From: Burkholderiales bacterium
Lineage (GTDB): Bacteria; Pseudomonadota; Gammaproteobacteria; Burkholderiales; Burkholderiaceae_C
DNA: 35,887 bases
Assembly: GCA_022758925.1 (NCBI GenBank)
Contig: JAEMQF010000105.1
Span: 1 to 35,887 of the forward strand
Reading direction: 5' to 3'
The position numbers and the translations under genes were made by a program. Below the pieces are notes generated by a model that searched no databases, was not told where the DNA came from, and saw only the letters and a list, made by a program, of their open reading frames with translations. Below, piece after piece: positions 1 through 7,006 of this stretch (its first letter is position 1; every line of letters begins with the position of its first letter).

Positions 1-1
1 G

Positions 2-760
2 GCGATCTACCAGTTCGTGTGGGATGAGTACTGCGACTGGTATGTGGAGATTGCCAAGGTCCAGTTGCAGGAGGGCGCGCCCGCGCAACAGCGCGCGACG
101 CGCCGCACCTTGATCCGCGTTCTGGAGACAGTGCTGCGCTTGCTGCATCCGCTCACACCGTTCATCACCGCCGAATTGTGGGAAGAGGTTGCGCCCGTGG
201 CTGGCCGCAAGCCCGCCGCAGACGTGCTTGGAATCGTCGTCGCGCCCTACCCCAGGGCGCAGCTCGAAAAGGTCGACGCACAGGCCGACAGCTGGATGGT
301 CAAACTCAAGGCAATCGTCGGCTCATGCCGTGCCTTGCGCAGCGAAATGAGCCTGCCACCCGGCGCGCGTGTGCCGTTGCTCACGTACGGCGACGATGCG
401 TTCATCGAGCAAGCCCAGGCCTTGCTCAAGGCCTTGGGCAAGCTGTCGCAGGTGCAGCGCTGCGCGAGCGAGTCAGAATTCAACCAAGCCACCCGCGACG
501 CGCCCGTCGTGATGCAAGGCCAGACGCGCCTGGCATTGAAGGTGGAGATTGACCCGGCTGCGCAGAGAGAGCGACTCGGCAAGGAAATTGCGCGCCTTGG
601 CGTCGAAATCGCCAAAGCCTCAGCCAATCTGACAAATCAGGGGTTTGTGGCGCGCGCGCCTGCGGCCGTCGTGGAGCAGGAACGACAACGAATTCTCGCC
701 TTCACTGCAACGCAGGCGAGCCTACAAGATCAGCTGGCACGCTTGTCCCGGTCGAACTGA
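2..760 (+). CDS. valS: Valine--tRNA ligase, C-terminal part (5' end outside window)
   Basis: This is the last ~252 residues of valyl-tRNA synthetase, which charges tRNA-Val in the cytoplasm. The frame is open from the first base of the window, so the gene is cut by the window edge and its catalytic Rossmann domain is not visible. What is visible is the anticodon-binding helical domain with the family-typical stretch 'LHPLTPFITAELWEE', then the ValRS C-terminal coiled-coil arm (heptads such as 'RERLGKEIARL' and 'FVARAPAAVVEQER'), which clamps the tRNA. The stop is TGA at 758-760. The last 59 bases overlap the 3' end of the opposite-strand gene at 702-1679. Identity is very secure; nothing suggests a truncation other than the window boundary. 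Confidence 0.97.
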   Translation, partial: AIYQFVWDEYCDWYVEIAKVQLQEGAPAQQRATRRTLIRVLETVLRLLHPLTPFITAELWEEVAPVAGRKPAADVLGIVVAPYPRAQLEKVDAQADSWMVKLKAIVGSCRALRSEMSLPPGARVPLLTYGDDAFIEQAQALLKALGKLSQVQRCASESEFNQATRDAPVVMQGQTRLALKVEIDPAAQRERLGKEIARLGVEIAKASANLTNQGFVARAPAAVVEQERQRILAFTATQASLQDQLARLSRSN

Positions 761-1679
761 GCTCGCGCGGCGCCGCCGGCGAGTGAGACAGCAGTTCATT
801 GATGCGCTTGACCACAGTCCACGAACTGCGCAGGCGTGACTCGCGCGTCGTGCCCGACAGGCGCGGCGTGACCTGCAGATTCTGCATGCCATAAAGAGGC
901 CGGCCCTCGTCGAGCATTCCGGGCTCGACACTGTCGAGCCAAACACCGGCGATGCGGCCACTGGCCAGCGCGCCCGCCAACGCGGCCTCGTCGAACAAGC
1001 CCGCATGAGCGATGCTGACGATGACCTGGCTGGGCTTGCATGACCGCAGGAAGCGTTCTCCGAGCAGGCCGTGGTAGCGGCTGAAATAGGCCAGTTGCAC
1101 GCACACTGCGTCGCATTCTTCGAGCAGCTCGTGCAACCCCACGGGGCGGACGCGCCAGCGCTCCCACACCGCGTCGCTGGAGTGAAGCGACGGGTCATAG
1201 CCGAGCACGTGCGATCCAAAGGCCGCGAGCAGCTGCGAGAGCGGGCGTGCCGCCGGCGCCATGCCCAGCAGCCCGACCGTGGCGGCGCCGAGCTCACGGC
1301 CGACGAAGCTGCCGTCGGCACCCATCACCGGCACCCGGCGCAACAGCGACAGCAATGCGCCGACGATGAATTCGGCCTCTGCCTGGGCGCAGGCGGTGCG
1401 GCTGCGCACGACCTCGACACCGGCGCGGCGGCAGGCGTCGGCGTCGATGCTGTCCGGCCCGGCACTGACGCGCCCCACCGCACGCAACGCCGGTGCATGG
1501 CGCAGCGCCTCCGTGTCCAACGCAACGCTGGCGGGCACGACGGCAGCGCGCACGTCGTACAGTGCCTGTCGAAATGCGCGCGGATCGAGTGCCAACTCCG
1601 GAGCGAAGCGCACGCTGTGGTGCGCCTCGAGCCATTGCATCATTTCATTCTCGAGCGCTTCAACTATCAGCAGGTCCAT
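702..1679 (-). CDS. Degenerate D-2-hydroxyacid dehydrogenase-like protein
   Basis: A 325-residue protein with the overall order of the D-isomer-specific 2-hydroxyacid dehydrogenase family: split substrate domain and central NAD domain. The key sites have drifted. The dinucleotide motif, normally GxGxxG, reads 'GLLGMAPAARPL'. The loop that normally carries the catalytic Arg (A-R-G-G) reads 'SIAHAGLFDEAAL', so Arg is His. The Glu is kept ('DSVEPG'). The loop normally ending T-P-H reads 'VTPRLSG', so His is Arg. Function is therefore unknown; it may be a different reductase, a binding protein or inactive. I chose the ATG at 1679 ('MDLLIVEAL'), because the frame extending to 1805 runs into galU. 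It is divergent from galU and convergent with valS, overlapping it by 59 bases. The fold assignment is secure, the activity is not. Confidence 0.8.
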   Translation of the reverse strand: MDLLIVEALENEMMQWLEAHHSVRFAPELALDPRAFRQALYDVRAAVVPASVALDTEALRHAPALRAVGRVSAGPDSIDADACRRAGVEVVRSRTACAQAEAEFIVGALLSLLRRVPVMGADGSFVGRELGAATVGLLGMAPAARPLSQLLAAFGSHVLGYDPSLHSSDAVWERWRVRPVGLHELLEECDAVCVQLAYFSRYHGLLGERFLRSCKPSQVIVSIAHAGLFDEAALAGALASGRIAGVWLDSVEPGMLDEGRPLYGMQNLQVTPRLSGTTRESRLRSSWTVVKRINELLSHSPAAPRELSSTGTSVPADLVGSPALQ

Positions 1680-1759
1680 AAGGTGCGAGGTTTTAACATA
1701 TCGGAGTCGACAAAGGATCGTGCCAGAATCCGGCCGGTCTGAACCGGGGTGCCTGAAAC

Positions 1760-2626
1760 ATGAAAGTGACCAAAGCGATATTTCCCGTGGCGGGATTGGG
1801 AACACGATTCCTGCCCGTGACGAAGGCCCAGCCCAAGGAGATGCTTCCGGTTGTTGACAAACCCCTGATTCAGTATGCCGTTGAAGAGGCCTACGCCGCC
1901 GGAGTGCGCCAGATGATATTCGTGACCGGGCGCCACAAGCGGCCGATCGAAGACCATTTCGACATGACGTTCGAACTCGAAGTCGCGCTCGAGAAATCCG
2001 GCCAGCGCGAACTGCTCGAGGTGGTGCGCAATGTCAAACCCGACGACATGGAATGCATTTATGTGCGCCAGGCCCAGGCACTGGGACTCGGTCACGCCGT
2101 AATGTGCGGGCAGCGCCTGGTCGGCAACGACCCGTTTGCCGTATTGCTCGCCGATGATCTGATGGTCGGCACCAAGCCGGTGCTGGCGCAGATGGTCGAG
2201 CTATTCAGTGAATGGCGTGTTTCAATTCTCGCCGTGCAGGAAGTGCCCGCCGAGCACACGTGCCGCTACGGCATCGTCGCCGGTACACCCATCAGCGACC
2301 AGTTGCTTGACGTGAACCGGATCGTCGAAAAACCGGCGCCCGAAGTCGCGCCGTCGCGTCTTGGCGTGGCCGGGCGCTACATTCTCACCCCCGGCATATT
2401 CAACGAAATCGCAAGCCAGCCTCGCGGCGTGGGCGGCGAAATCCAACTCACCGACGGCATTGCCGGCCTGCTGCGGCGCGAGAAAGTACTTGCCTATCGG
2501 TATCAAGGCAGACGCTACGACTGTGGCAGCAAGGAAGGGTTCTTGCAGGCCAACGTGGAACTGGCGTTGGCGCACCCGCAAATAGGGCCGGGCTTTCGCG
2601 ACTACCTGCGCACACTCGACATTTAG
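1760..2626 (+). CDS. galU: UTP--glucose-1-phosphate uridylyltransferase
   Basis: GalU makes UDP-glucose from UTP and glucose-1-phosphate, feeding lipopolysaccharide, exopolysaccharide and Leloir sugar pathways in the cytoplasm. The 288-residue length is normal for bacterial GalU. The N-terminus carries the nucleotidyltransferase signature 'FPVAGLGTRFLPVTKAQPKE' (residues ~7-26) followed by 'MLPVVDKPLIQY', and downstream motifs 'LADDLMVG' (metal/nucleotide site), 'VEKPAPE' and 'YDCGSKEGFLQAN' are all as expected for the family. ATG at 1760 is the only sensible start; the ribosome-binding site is weak. It is transcribed away from the degenerate dehydrogenase gene, with ~80 bases between the two starts that must hold both promoters; I could not assign clean -35/-10 boxes there. 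Confidence 0.96.
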   Translation: MKVTKAIFPVAGLGTRFLPVTKAQPKEMLPVVDKPLIQYAVEEAYAAGVRQMIFVTGRHKRPIEDHFDMTFELEVALEKSGQRELLEVVRNVKPDDMECIYVRQAQALGLGHAVMCGQRLVGNDPFAVLLADDLMVGTKPVLAQMVELFSEWRVSILAVQEVPAEHTCRYGIVAGTPISDQLLDVNRIVEKPAPEVAPSRLGVAGRYILTPGIFNEIASQPRGVGGEIQLTDGIAGLLRREKVLAYRYQGRRYDCGSKEGFLQANVELALAHPQIGPGFRDYLRTLDI

Positions 2627-2655
2627 GCGGGTTTTGAAGCCTGCGGCAACCTGGA

Positions 2656-2883
2656 TCAGCGGCGCCGCAAGAAATGAATGAATTCGTCGCCCGAGGTAGA
2701 TTGCTCGACAAGCTCATTGCCAGTCTGGCGCGCGAAGGCCTGAAAGTCGCGCACAGAACCGGGGTCGGTGGCCACGACTTTCAAAACCTGCCCGCTTGTC
2801 AAATCGGCCAGCGCCTTCTTCGCCTTGAGAATCGGCAAAGGGCAATTCAAGCCGCGCGTATCGAGTTCCTTCTGCGCGTCCAT
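2656..2883 (-). CDS. tusA: TusA/SirA-family sulfurtransferase protein
   Basis: A 75-residue protein of the TusA/SirA/YedF family, small cytoplasmic sulfur carriers. It begins 'MDAQKELDTRGLNCPLPILKAKKAL', containing the family signature C-P-x-P with the conserved sulfur-carrying Cys at residue 14. The length matches a stand-alone TusA-like protein. The start at 2883 is supported by a good ribosome-binding site (GGAAG just upstream). It lies 44 bases downstream of cysM on the same strand, so the two probably form a sulfur-metabolism unit. Whether it acts in tRNA 2-thiouridine synthesis (true TusA) or in another sulfur-transfer route cannot be told, since no tusBCDE or mnmA is visible; the symbol is by family resemblance. 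Confidence 0.85.
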   Translation of the reverse strand: MDAQKELDTRGLNCPLPILKAKKALADLTSGQVLKVVATDPGSVRDFQAFARQTGNELVEQSTSGDEFIHFLRRR

Positions 2884-2927
2884 CTCACTTCCTTTAGCGG
2901 GCGGGATTCTAGGTCGACTACTGCGGT

Positions 2928-3833
2928 TCAGGATGGAAAAACCCCGGTCGATAGGTAGCGATCGCCGCGGTCGCAAACGACGAAAACAATCGTGGCATTT
3001 TCCGCGCTCTGCGCCACTTGCAGCGCGACCCAACATGCGCCGGCGGCGGAGATGCCGGCGAACAACCCTTCCTCGCGCGCCAGGCGGCGTGCCATTTCCT
3101 CGGCATCGGCCTGGCTCACACCGATCGTCTCGTCGACCCAGGTCGCATCGTAAATCTTGGGCAGGTAGGCCTGCGGCCACTTGCGAATTCCTGGAATTCT
3201 CGAACCTTCGAGCGGCTGGGCACCGATCACCTGGATCGCCGCGTTTTGCTCCTTCAGGTAGCGCGACGCACCGGTGATCGTGCCCGTGGTTCCCATCGCG
3301 CTGACGAAATGAGTGACGCGCCCGGCCGTGTCACGCCAGATTTCCGGCCCGGTGGTTTCATAGTGAATACGTGGGTTGTCGGTATTCGCAAACTGGTCCA
3401 GCACGACGCCTTTGCCATCTTTCTGCATCTGTCCGGCCAGGTCACGAGCGTATTCCATGCCACCCGAGCGCGGCGTCAGGATGAGTTCGGCGCCGAAGGC
3501 CTTCATCGTCCGCGCGCGTTCGATGCTCAAGTCCTCCGGCATGATGAGCAACATTCGGTAGCCGCGGATCGCAGCGGCCATCGCGAGCGCAATTCCGGTG
3601 TTGCCCGAGGTCGCCTCGATCAGGGTGTCACCCGGCTTGATGTCACCGCGTTCTTCGGCGCGGCGGATCATGCTGATCGCCGGCCGGTCCTTCACCGATC
3701 CCGCTGGGTTGTTGCCTTCGAGTTTCCCGAGGAGCACGTTGCCGCGCGCGTCGAAAGCGCGGCCGGGCACGCGCACCAGCCGTACCAATGGCGTGTTGCC
3801 AATGACGTCTTCGACAGTGTTATAGCGGTTCAT
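2928..3833 (-). CDS. cysM: Cysteine synthase B (O-acetylserine/thiosulfate sulfhydrylase)
   Basis: CysM is a PLP enzyme that makes cysteine from O-acetylserine with sulfide or S-sulfocysteine from thiosulfate. The 301-residue chain has 'YNTVEDVIGNTPLVRL' at the N-terminus, the PLP-lysine motif 'GNNPAGSVKDRPA' (CysM-type wording) and the substrate loop 'EATSGNTGIALA'. The C-terminal glycine-rich segment 'FAGISAAGACWVALQVA' fits the family. The ATG at 3833 gives the usual CysM N-terminus; the open frame continues upstream across tRNA-Leu, which rules out the longer version. Followed on the same strand by the TusA-like gene, consistent with a sulfur-assimilation pair. Function is well supported by sequence. 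Confidence 0.95.
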   Translation of the reverse strand: MNRYNTVEDVIGNTPLVRLVRVPGRAFDARGNVLLGKLEGNNPAGSVKDRPAISMIRRAEERGDIKPGDTLIEATSGNTGIALAMAAAIRGYRMLLIMPEDLSIERARTMKAFGAELILTPRSGGMEYARDLAGQMQKDGKGVVLDQFANTDNPRIHYETTGPEIWRDTAGRVTHFVSAMGTTGTITGASRYLKEQNAAIQVIGAQPLEGSRIPGIRKWPQAYLPKIYDATWVDETIGVSQADAEEMARRLAREEGLFAGISAAGACWVALQVAQSAENATIVFVVCDRGDRYLSTGVFPS

Positions 3834-3945
3834 TCCTCGGCGCTGTGGAGCTCGGTCGCGCATTGTGGCAGGGCAGAAATTTCGGCGCTGCGCTGCATGC
3901 CATAATCCGCACCCTTCGCAGGCGCGGACCCAGCGCGCCCACTCG

Positions 3946-4032
3946 GCCGGAGTGGCGAAATTGGTAGACGCAGCAGACTCAAAATCTGCCGGTGGAAACA
4001 CCATGCCGGTTCGATTCCGGCCTCCGGCACCA
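3946..4032 (+). tRNA. tRNA-Leu (anticodon CAA)
   Basis: A complete 87-base class II tRNA with encoded CCA. The acceptor stem is GCCGGAG (3946-3952) paired with CTCCGGC (4022-4028), discriminator A, then CCA. The anticodon arm is GCAGA-CTCAAAA-TCTGC, giving anticodon CAA, which reads the leucine codon UUG. A long variable arm lies between the anticodon and T arms, and the T loop is TTCGATT. The sequence CATAAT at 3901-3906 could be its -10 box, about 40 bases upstream, but no convincing -35 is present. Confidence 0.97.
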
Positions 4033-4111
4033 TGAATGCCCTGCTCGGCTGCGGCGCGAGCCCGATCTGGGCACTGCGCTGCTCGGCACAGAGGAAGTAC
4101 AACTCTGCGCA

Positions 4112-4140
4112 CCTCGGTCCGCTCGCAACCGCGACCGAGG
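4112..4140 (+). terminator. Hairpin downstream of tRNA-Leu, possible terminator
   Basis: A perfect 8-base inverted repeat, CCTCGGTC (4112-4119) and GACCGAGG (4133-4140), with a 13-base loop. It is 80 bases beyond tRNA-Leu and about 105 bases before the rhomboid gene. There is no run of T after it, so termination is only a guess; it could instead be a processing or regulatory stem in the leader of the next gene. Confidence 0.3.
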
Positions 4141-4246
4141 CATTTGTGCCCCTCGGTGACAACTCGCGGCGAAGCCCCCGGGTTTCCGAGCGTCGCGCCG
4201 AATCACAGCACGTAAACTGCGCACCTTCGCCCCACCGGACCTGCGC

Positions 4247-4837
4247 ATGCCTGCCCTGCCCCCCATTACCCAAGCGCTGCTTCTCGTCAACACCGCGGCG
4301 TTTTGCATTGATATCTTTCTTGGGCAATGGTTTACGCAGGCGTTTGCGCTATGGCCCCTGGGCTCGGGTTTTCTGCCTTGGCAGGTACTGTCCTACTCCT
4401 TCTTGCACGGCAGTTTCGGCCACCTGTTCTTCAACATGCTGGGCATCTGGATGTTCGGCGCCGAACTCGAGCGCGTCTGGGGTCCAAAACGGTTCACGCA
4501 TTTCTACTTTGCGAGCGTGCTCGCCGCGGCGGTGACGCAACTGCTGGTCAGTGCCTTGCTTGGCTCGCACAACCCCACCGTCGGCGCCTCGGGTGGCTTG
4601 TTCGGCCTGCTGTTGGCTTTTGGCATGATGTTTCCAAACCGCACCGTGATGCTCTTGATTCCGCCAATTCCGATGAAGGCGAAGGTTCTGGTGTTCGCCT
4701 ATGGTGCCATCGAACTGGTGCTCGGGGTAATGGATCCGCAGGGTGGCGTGGCTCACTTCGCGCACCTTGGCGGCATGCTCGGCGGCTTGTTGATGCTGCG
4801 CTACTGGCGTGGCCAGCCGCCTTTCGGGCGCCGTTGA
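4247..4837 (+). CDS. Rhomboid-family intramembrane serine protease
   Basis: A 196-residue polytopic inner-membrane protein of the rhomboid family, which cleaves membrane substrates within the bilayer. Visible landmarks in order: the TM2 motif 'HGSFGHLFFNML' (H-x4-N type, residues ~61-72), the catalytic serine motif G-x-S-G as 'GASGGLFGLL' at ~118-127, and the catalytic histidine helix 'HFAHLGGMLGG' near the C-terminus. Hydrophobic segments fit a six-helix core. All catalytic residues are present, so it should be active. ATG 4247 is the natural start; the following HtrA-like gene begins 111 bases later on the same strand. Its substrate cannot be inferred. Confidence 0.92.
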   Translation: MPALPPITQALLLVNTAAFCIDIFLGQWFTQAFALWPLGSGFLPWQVLSYSFLHGSFGHLFFNMLGIWMFGAELERVWGPKRFTHFYFASVLAAAVTQLLVSALLGSHNPTVGASGGLFGLLLAFGMMFPNRTVMLLIPPIPMKAKVLVFAYGAIELVLGVMDPQGGVAHFAHLGGMLGGLLMLRYWRGQPPFGRR

Positions 4838-4948
4838 AAAAAGGCCGTTCGAGTTGGCAATTTTCGCGTCGGGCGTGCCGCAGCCCCTTTTCATTTCCCT
4901 GGACTTGCAGCATGCTTGCGGCGAGGCAACACGCAGCCGGAGGCGAAG

Positions 4949-6028
4949 ATGGGCGGAAAATCAAATCGGTCCGTTGCAATGAACCCGACACGCCGTGTGA
5001 ATTGGCAGCCGGTCGGCGTCGCGCTCGCATTCATCCTGTGTTGCGCTGCGGCACCGGCCGAATCGGCTGCGCCGCCTTCCGACACTGAAGCGGCCGAACT
5101 CCAGACACGCTTACGCTCCTTGCGCGAAGCGAATGCGGCCGTGGTCGGCGTCAGGACTATTGCCGTCGAAGACGCACGCTCGATTGAAACGCTGGGCCGC
5201 AAGCGCCTGGGTTCGGGCGTCGTGATAAGTGCCGACGGCCTGGTCTTGACGATCGGCTACTTGATCCTCGAAGCCGAGCAGGTTGACCTCGTGCTCGAGG
5301 GCGAGCGCACGGTTCCGGCGCGCGTCGTCGCCTACGATCTCGCTTCTGGCTTCGGCCTGCTGCAGGCGTTGGCACCGGTGAAAGTAGGCCAGGCCCGGTT
5401 CGGTGTGTCGGCCGACGTATCGAGCACGGAACCGCTGATGATCAGCAGCGGTGGCGAAGACGGCGGGCGCAGCCTGGCGCAAATGGTGTCCAGGCGCGCG
5501 TTCTCAGGCTACTGGGAATATCACATCGAGGGCGCATTGTTCACCGCACCAGCGCGCACCGACCACAGCGGAGCGGGCCTGTTCAACGCCAACGGTGAAC
5601 TGCTGGGCATCGGCTCGCTCGTGGTGGCCAACGCCCTCGGCGACGACCATCCACGCATGCCGGGCAACATGTTCGTCCCGATCGACCTGCTCAAACCCAT
5701 CCTCGCCGAAATGCGCCGCAACGGCGCTTCAAGCGGCAGTTCGCGCGCCTGGCTGGGGGTGAATTGCGTAGAGGACGATGGCGCGGTTCGCGTCGCCCGT
5801 GTGAGCAGCGACAGCCCGGCTGAAGAAGCCGGAGTGCTGCCCGGCGATCGCATCGTCAGCATCGATGGCACTGCAGTCACGCAACTCGAAACGCTGTACA
5901 AGACGCTGTGGCGCAGTGCCGTGCAGCGCGACGTGGTTCTGGAGATTCGGCGTGCCGGGCAGTCGCAGATCCTGCACGTTCAAAGCGTCGACCGCAGGCA
6001 GACTTTGAGCAAGCCCAAGGGGATCTGA
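4949..6028 (+). CDS. HtrA-like PDZ protein with degenerate catalytic triad
   Basis: A 359-residue protein with an N-terminal hydrophobic segment (~19-38, probably a signal peptide or anchor), a trypsin-like domain and a C-terminal PDZ domain (~262-350, 'RAWLGVNCV', 'SPAEEAGVLPGDRIVSIDG'). It follows the DegP/HtrA pattern, but the position of the catalytic His is Tyr104 ('GLVLTIGYLI' where the family has T-N-N-H-V). The catalytic Asp region reads 'YDLASGFGLLQ', with Gly in place of Asp. The Ser region 'RTDHSGAGLF' keeps a Ser (207). It is thus probably a pseudo-protease acting as a sensor or chaperone in the envelope. Start ATG 4949 is chosen for its strong GGAGG (4939-4943) upstream. It sits directly behind the rhomboid gene. 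Fold is secure; loss of activity is inferred from the alignment by eye. Confidence 0.88.
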   Translation: MGGKSNRSVAMNPTRRVNWQPVGVALAFILCCAAAPAESAAPPSDTEAAELQTRLRSLREANAAVVGVRTIAVEDARSIETLGRKRLGSGVVISADGLVLTIGYLILEAEQVDLVLEGERTVPARVVAYDLASGFGLLQALAPVKVGQARFGVSADVSSTEPLMISSGGEDGGRSLAQMVSRRAFSGYWEYHIEGALFTAPARTDHSGAGLFNANGELLGIGSLVVANALGDDHPRMPGNMFVPIDLLKPILAEMRRNGASSGSSRAWLGVNCVEDDGAVRVARVSSDSPAEEAGVLPGDRIVSIDGTAVTQLETLYKTLWRSAVQRDVVLEIRRAGQSQILHVQSVDRRQTLSKPKGI

Positions 6029-6047
6029 ACCCGATCGGCTTGGCGTT

Positions 6048-6950
6048 TCAGGCCAGCAGACCCTGCTCTACGGTCGGGTAGCGCAGGCGAAAGCTCAGCT
6101 CGGTCTTCAGGCGTCGGTTGTCAAGTCGCCTTGACTCGCTCATGAAACTCAGCGCCATGTGACCGAGCGTAGCCCAAGCTTGTTCGCGCGTGACGCGTGG
6201 CGGGCGCGGCAAGCCGCACAGGTCGGCGGCCAGATCGAAGTAGTCGCCCATCATCAGCTTCGTGTCGTCGCTCGCGTTCACCACGCGCTGCGGCCGCCCG
6301 TGGTGCAGTGCAGCGACGCAGATGCGTGCCAGGTCGTCGGCGTGGATGTGGTTGGTATAGACGTCGTCCTGCGTGCGCAACACTGGCGTGGCGCGCAGCA
6401 GGCGCTCGCGTGGATGCCCGCCTGGCCTGTCGCCCGCGTAGATGCCGGGAATGCGCAGCAAGCTCACGCGCACCGCAAACGCGCGGCCGAACCAGCGCAA
6501 CCGGGCCTCGGCGTCGACACGACGTTTTGCACGTTCCGTGGCCGGAGCAACCCGGCGCGTCTCGTCGATCAGCGCCCCGCCGCAATCGCCGTACACGCCG
6601 CTCGTGCTGGCATAGACAAGGCATCTCAGCCGGCCGCGGCGCGACAACGCACCGAGCAGATTGCGTGTGCGCGAATCGAGGCTGCCGCTGGCGGACGGTG
6701 GCGCAAGATGCAAGACCGCATCGGCCAGGCCGGCCAAACGCCCCAGAGTCGAGGCATCGTCCAGATCGCCGACGATCGGCCGCAGTCCGGCCTGGCGCAG
6801 CGCGCCCACGCGCCCCGGGTCAGAGGTGAGAGCGACCAGGCGCCAGCGACCGCGCAGAAGCGCCGCGACTCGCATGCCGATGTCTCCGCAGCCCACGATC
6901 AGAAGCGTCGGTCGTTTGAATCGAGTGGGTCTGGCGTAATCCAGGGGCAT
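6048..6950 (-). CDS. NAD-dependent epimerase/dehydratase family protein (YeeZ-like)
   Basis: A 300-residue extended-SDR protein. The N-terminal Rossmann motif is 'LLIVGCGDIGMRVAALL' (G-x-G-x-x-G), followed by 'LVALTSDPGRV' and the family-typical 'VYASTSGVYGD' strand with 'ETRRVAP'. Such YeeZ-like proteins are annotated as SDR-family NAD(P)-binding proteins of unknown substrate. The usual catalytic Y-x3-K helix is not obvious: the corresponding stretch is 'TERAKRRVDAE', so classical epimerase chemistry is doubtful. ATG 6950 was preferred over the frame extending to 7007, because that would overlap the divergent reductase start and add an unlikely N-terminus. It converges with the HtrA-like gene, stops 19 bases apart. 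Confidence 0.82.
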   Translation of the reverse strand: MPLDYARPTRFKRPTLLIVGCGDIGMRVAALLRGRWRLVALTSDPGRVGALRQAGLRPIVGDLDDASTLGRLAGLADAVLHLAPPSASGSLDSRTRNLLGALSRRGRLRCLVYASTSGVYGDCGGALIDETRRVAPATERAKRRVDAEARLRWFGRAFAVRVSLLRIPGIYAGDRPGGHPRERLLRATPVLRTQDDVYTNHIHADDLARICVAALHHGRPQRVVNASDDTKLMMGDYFDLAADLCGLPRPPRVTREQAWATLGHMALSFMSESRRLDNRRLKTELSFRLRYPTVEQGLLA

Positions 6951-7006
6951 GGGGCAGCGGGCACAATCGCGCCTCACTTTACCTTTACCGCACTTTCCGT
7001 CCAGCA

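Noticed and set aside
1680-1759. Promoter boxes between the degenerate dehydrogenase and galU
   Set aside because: TCGACA, TTAACA and CAGAAT are present but with wrong spacings, so no promoter was called.
4032-4535. Plus-strand frame starting at the CCA end of tRNA-Leu
   Set aside because: Overlaps the rhomboid gene in another frame and is Arg/Ser/Pro-rich, as expected of a shadow.
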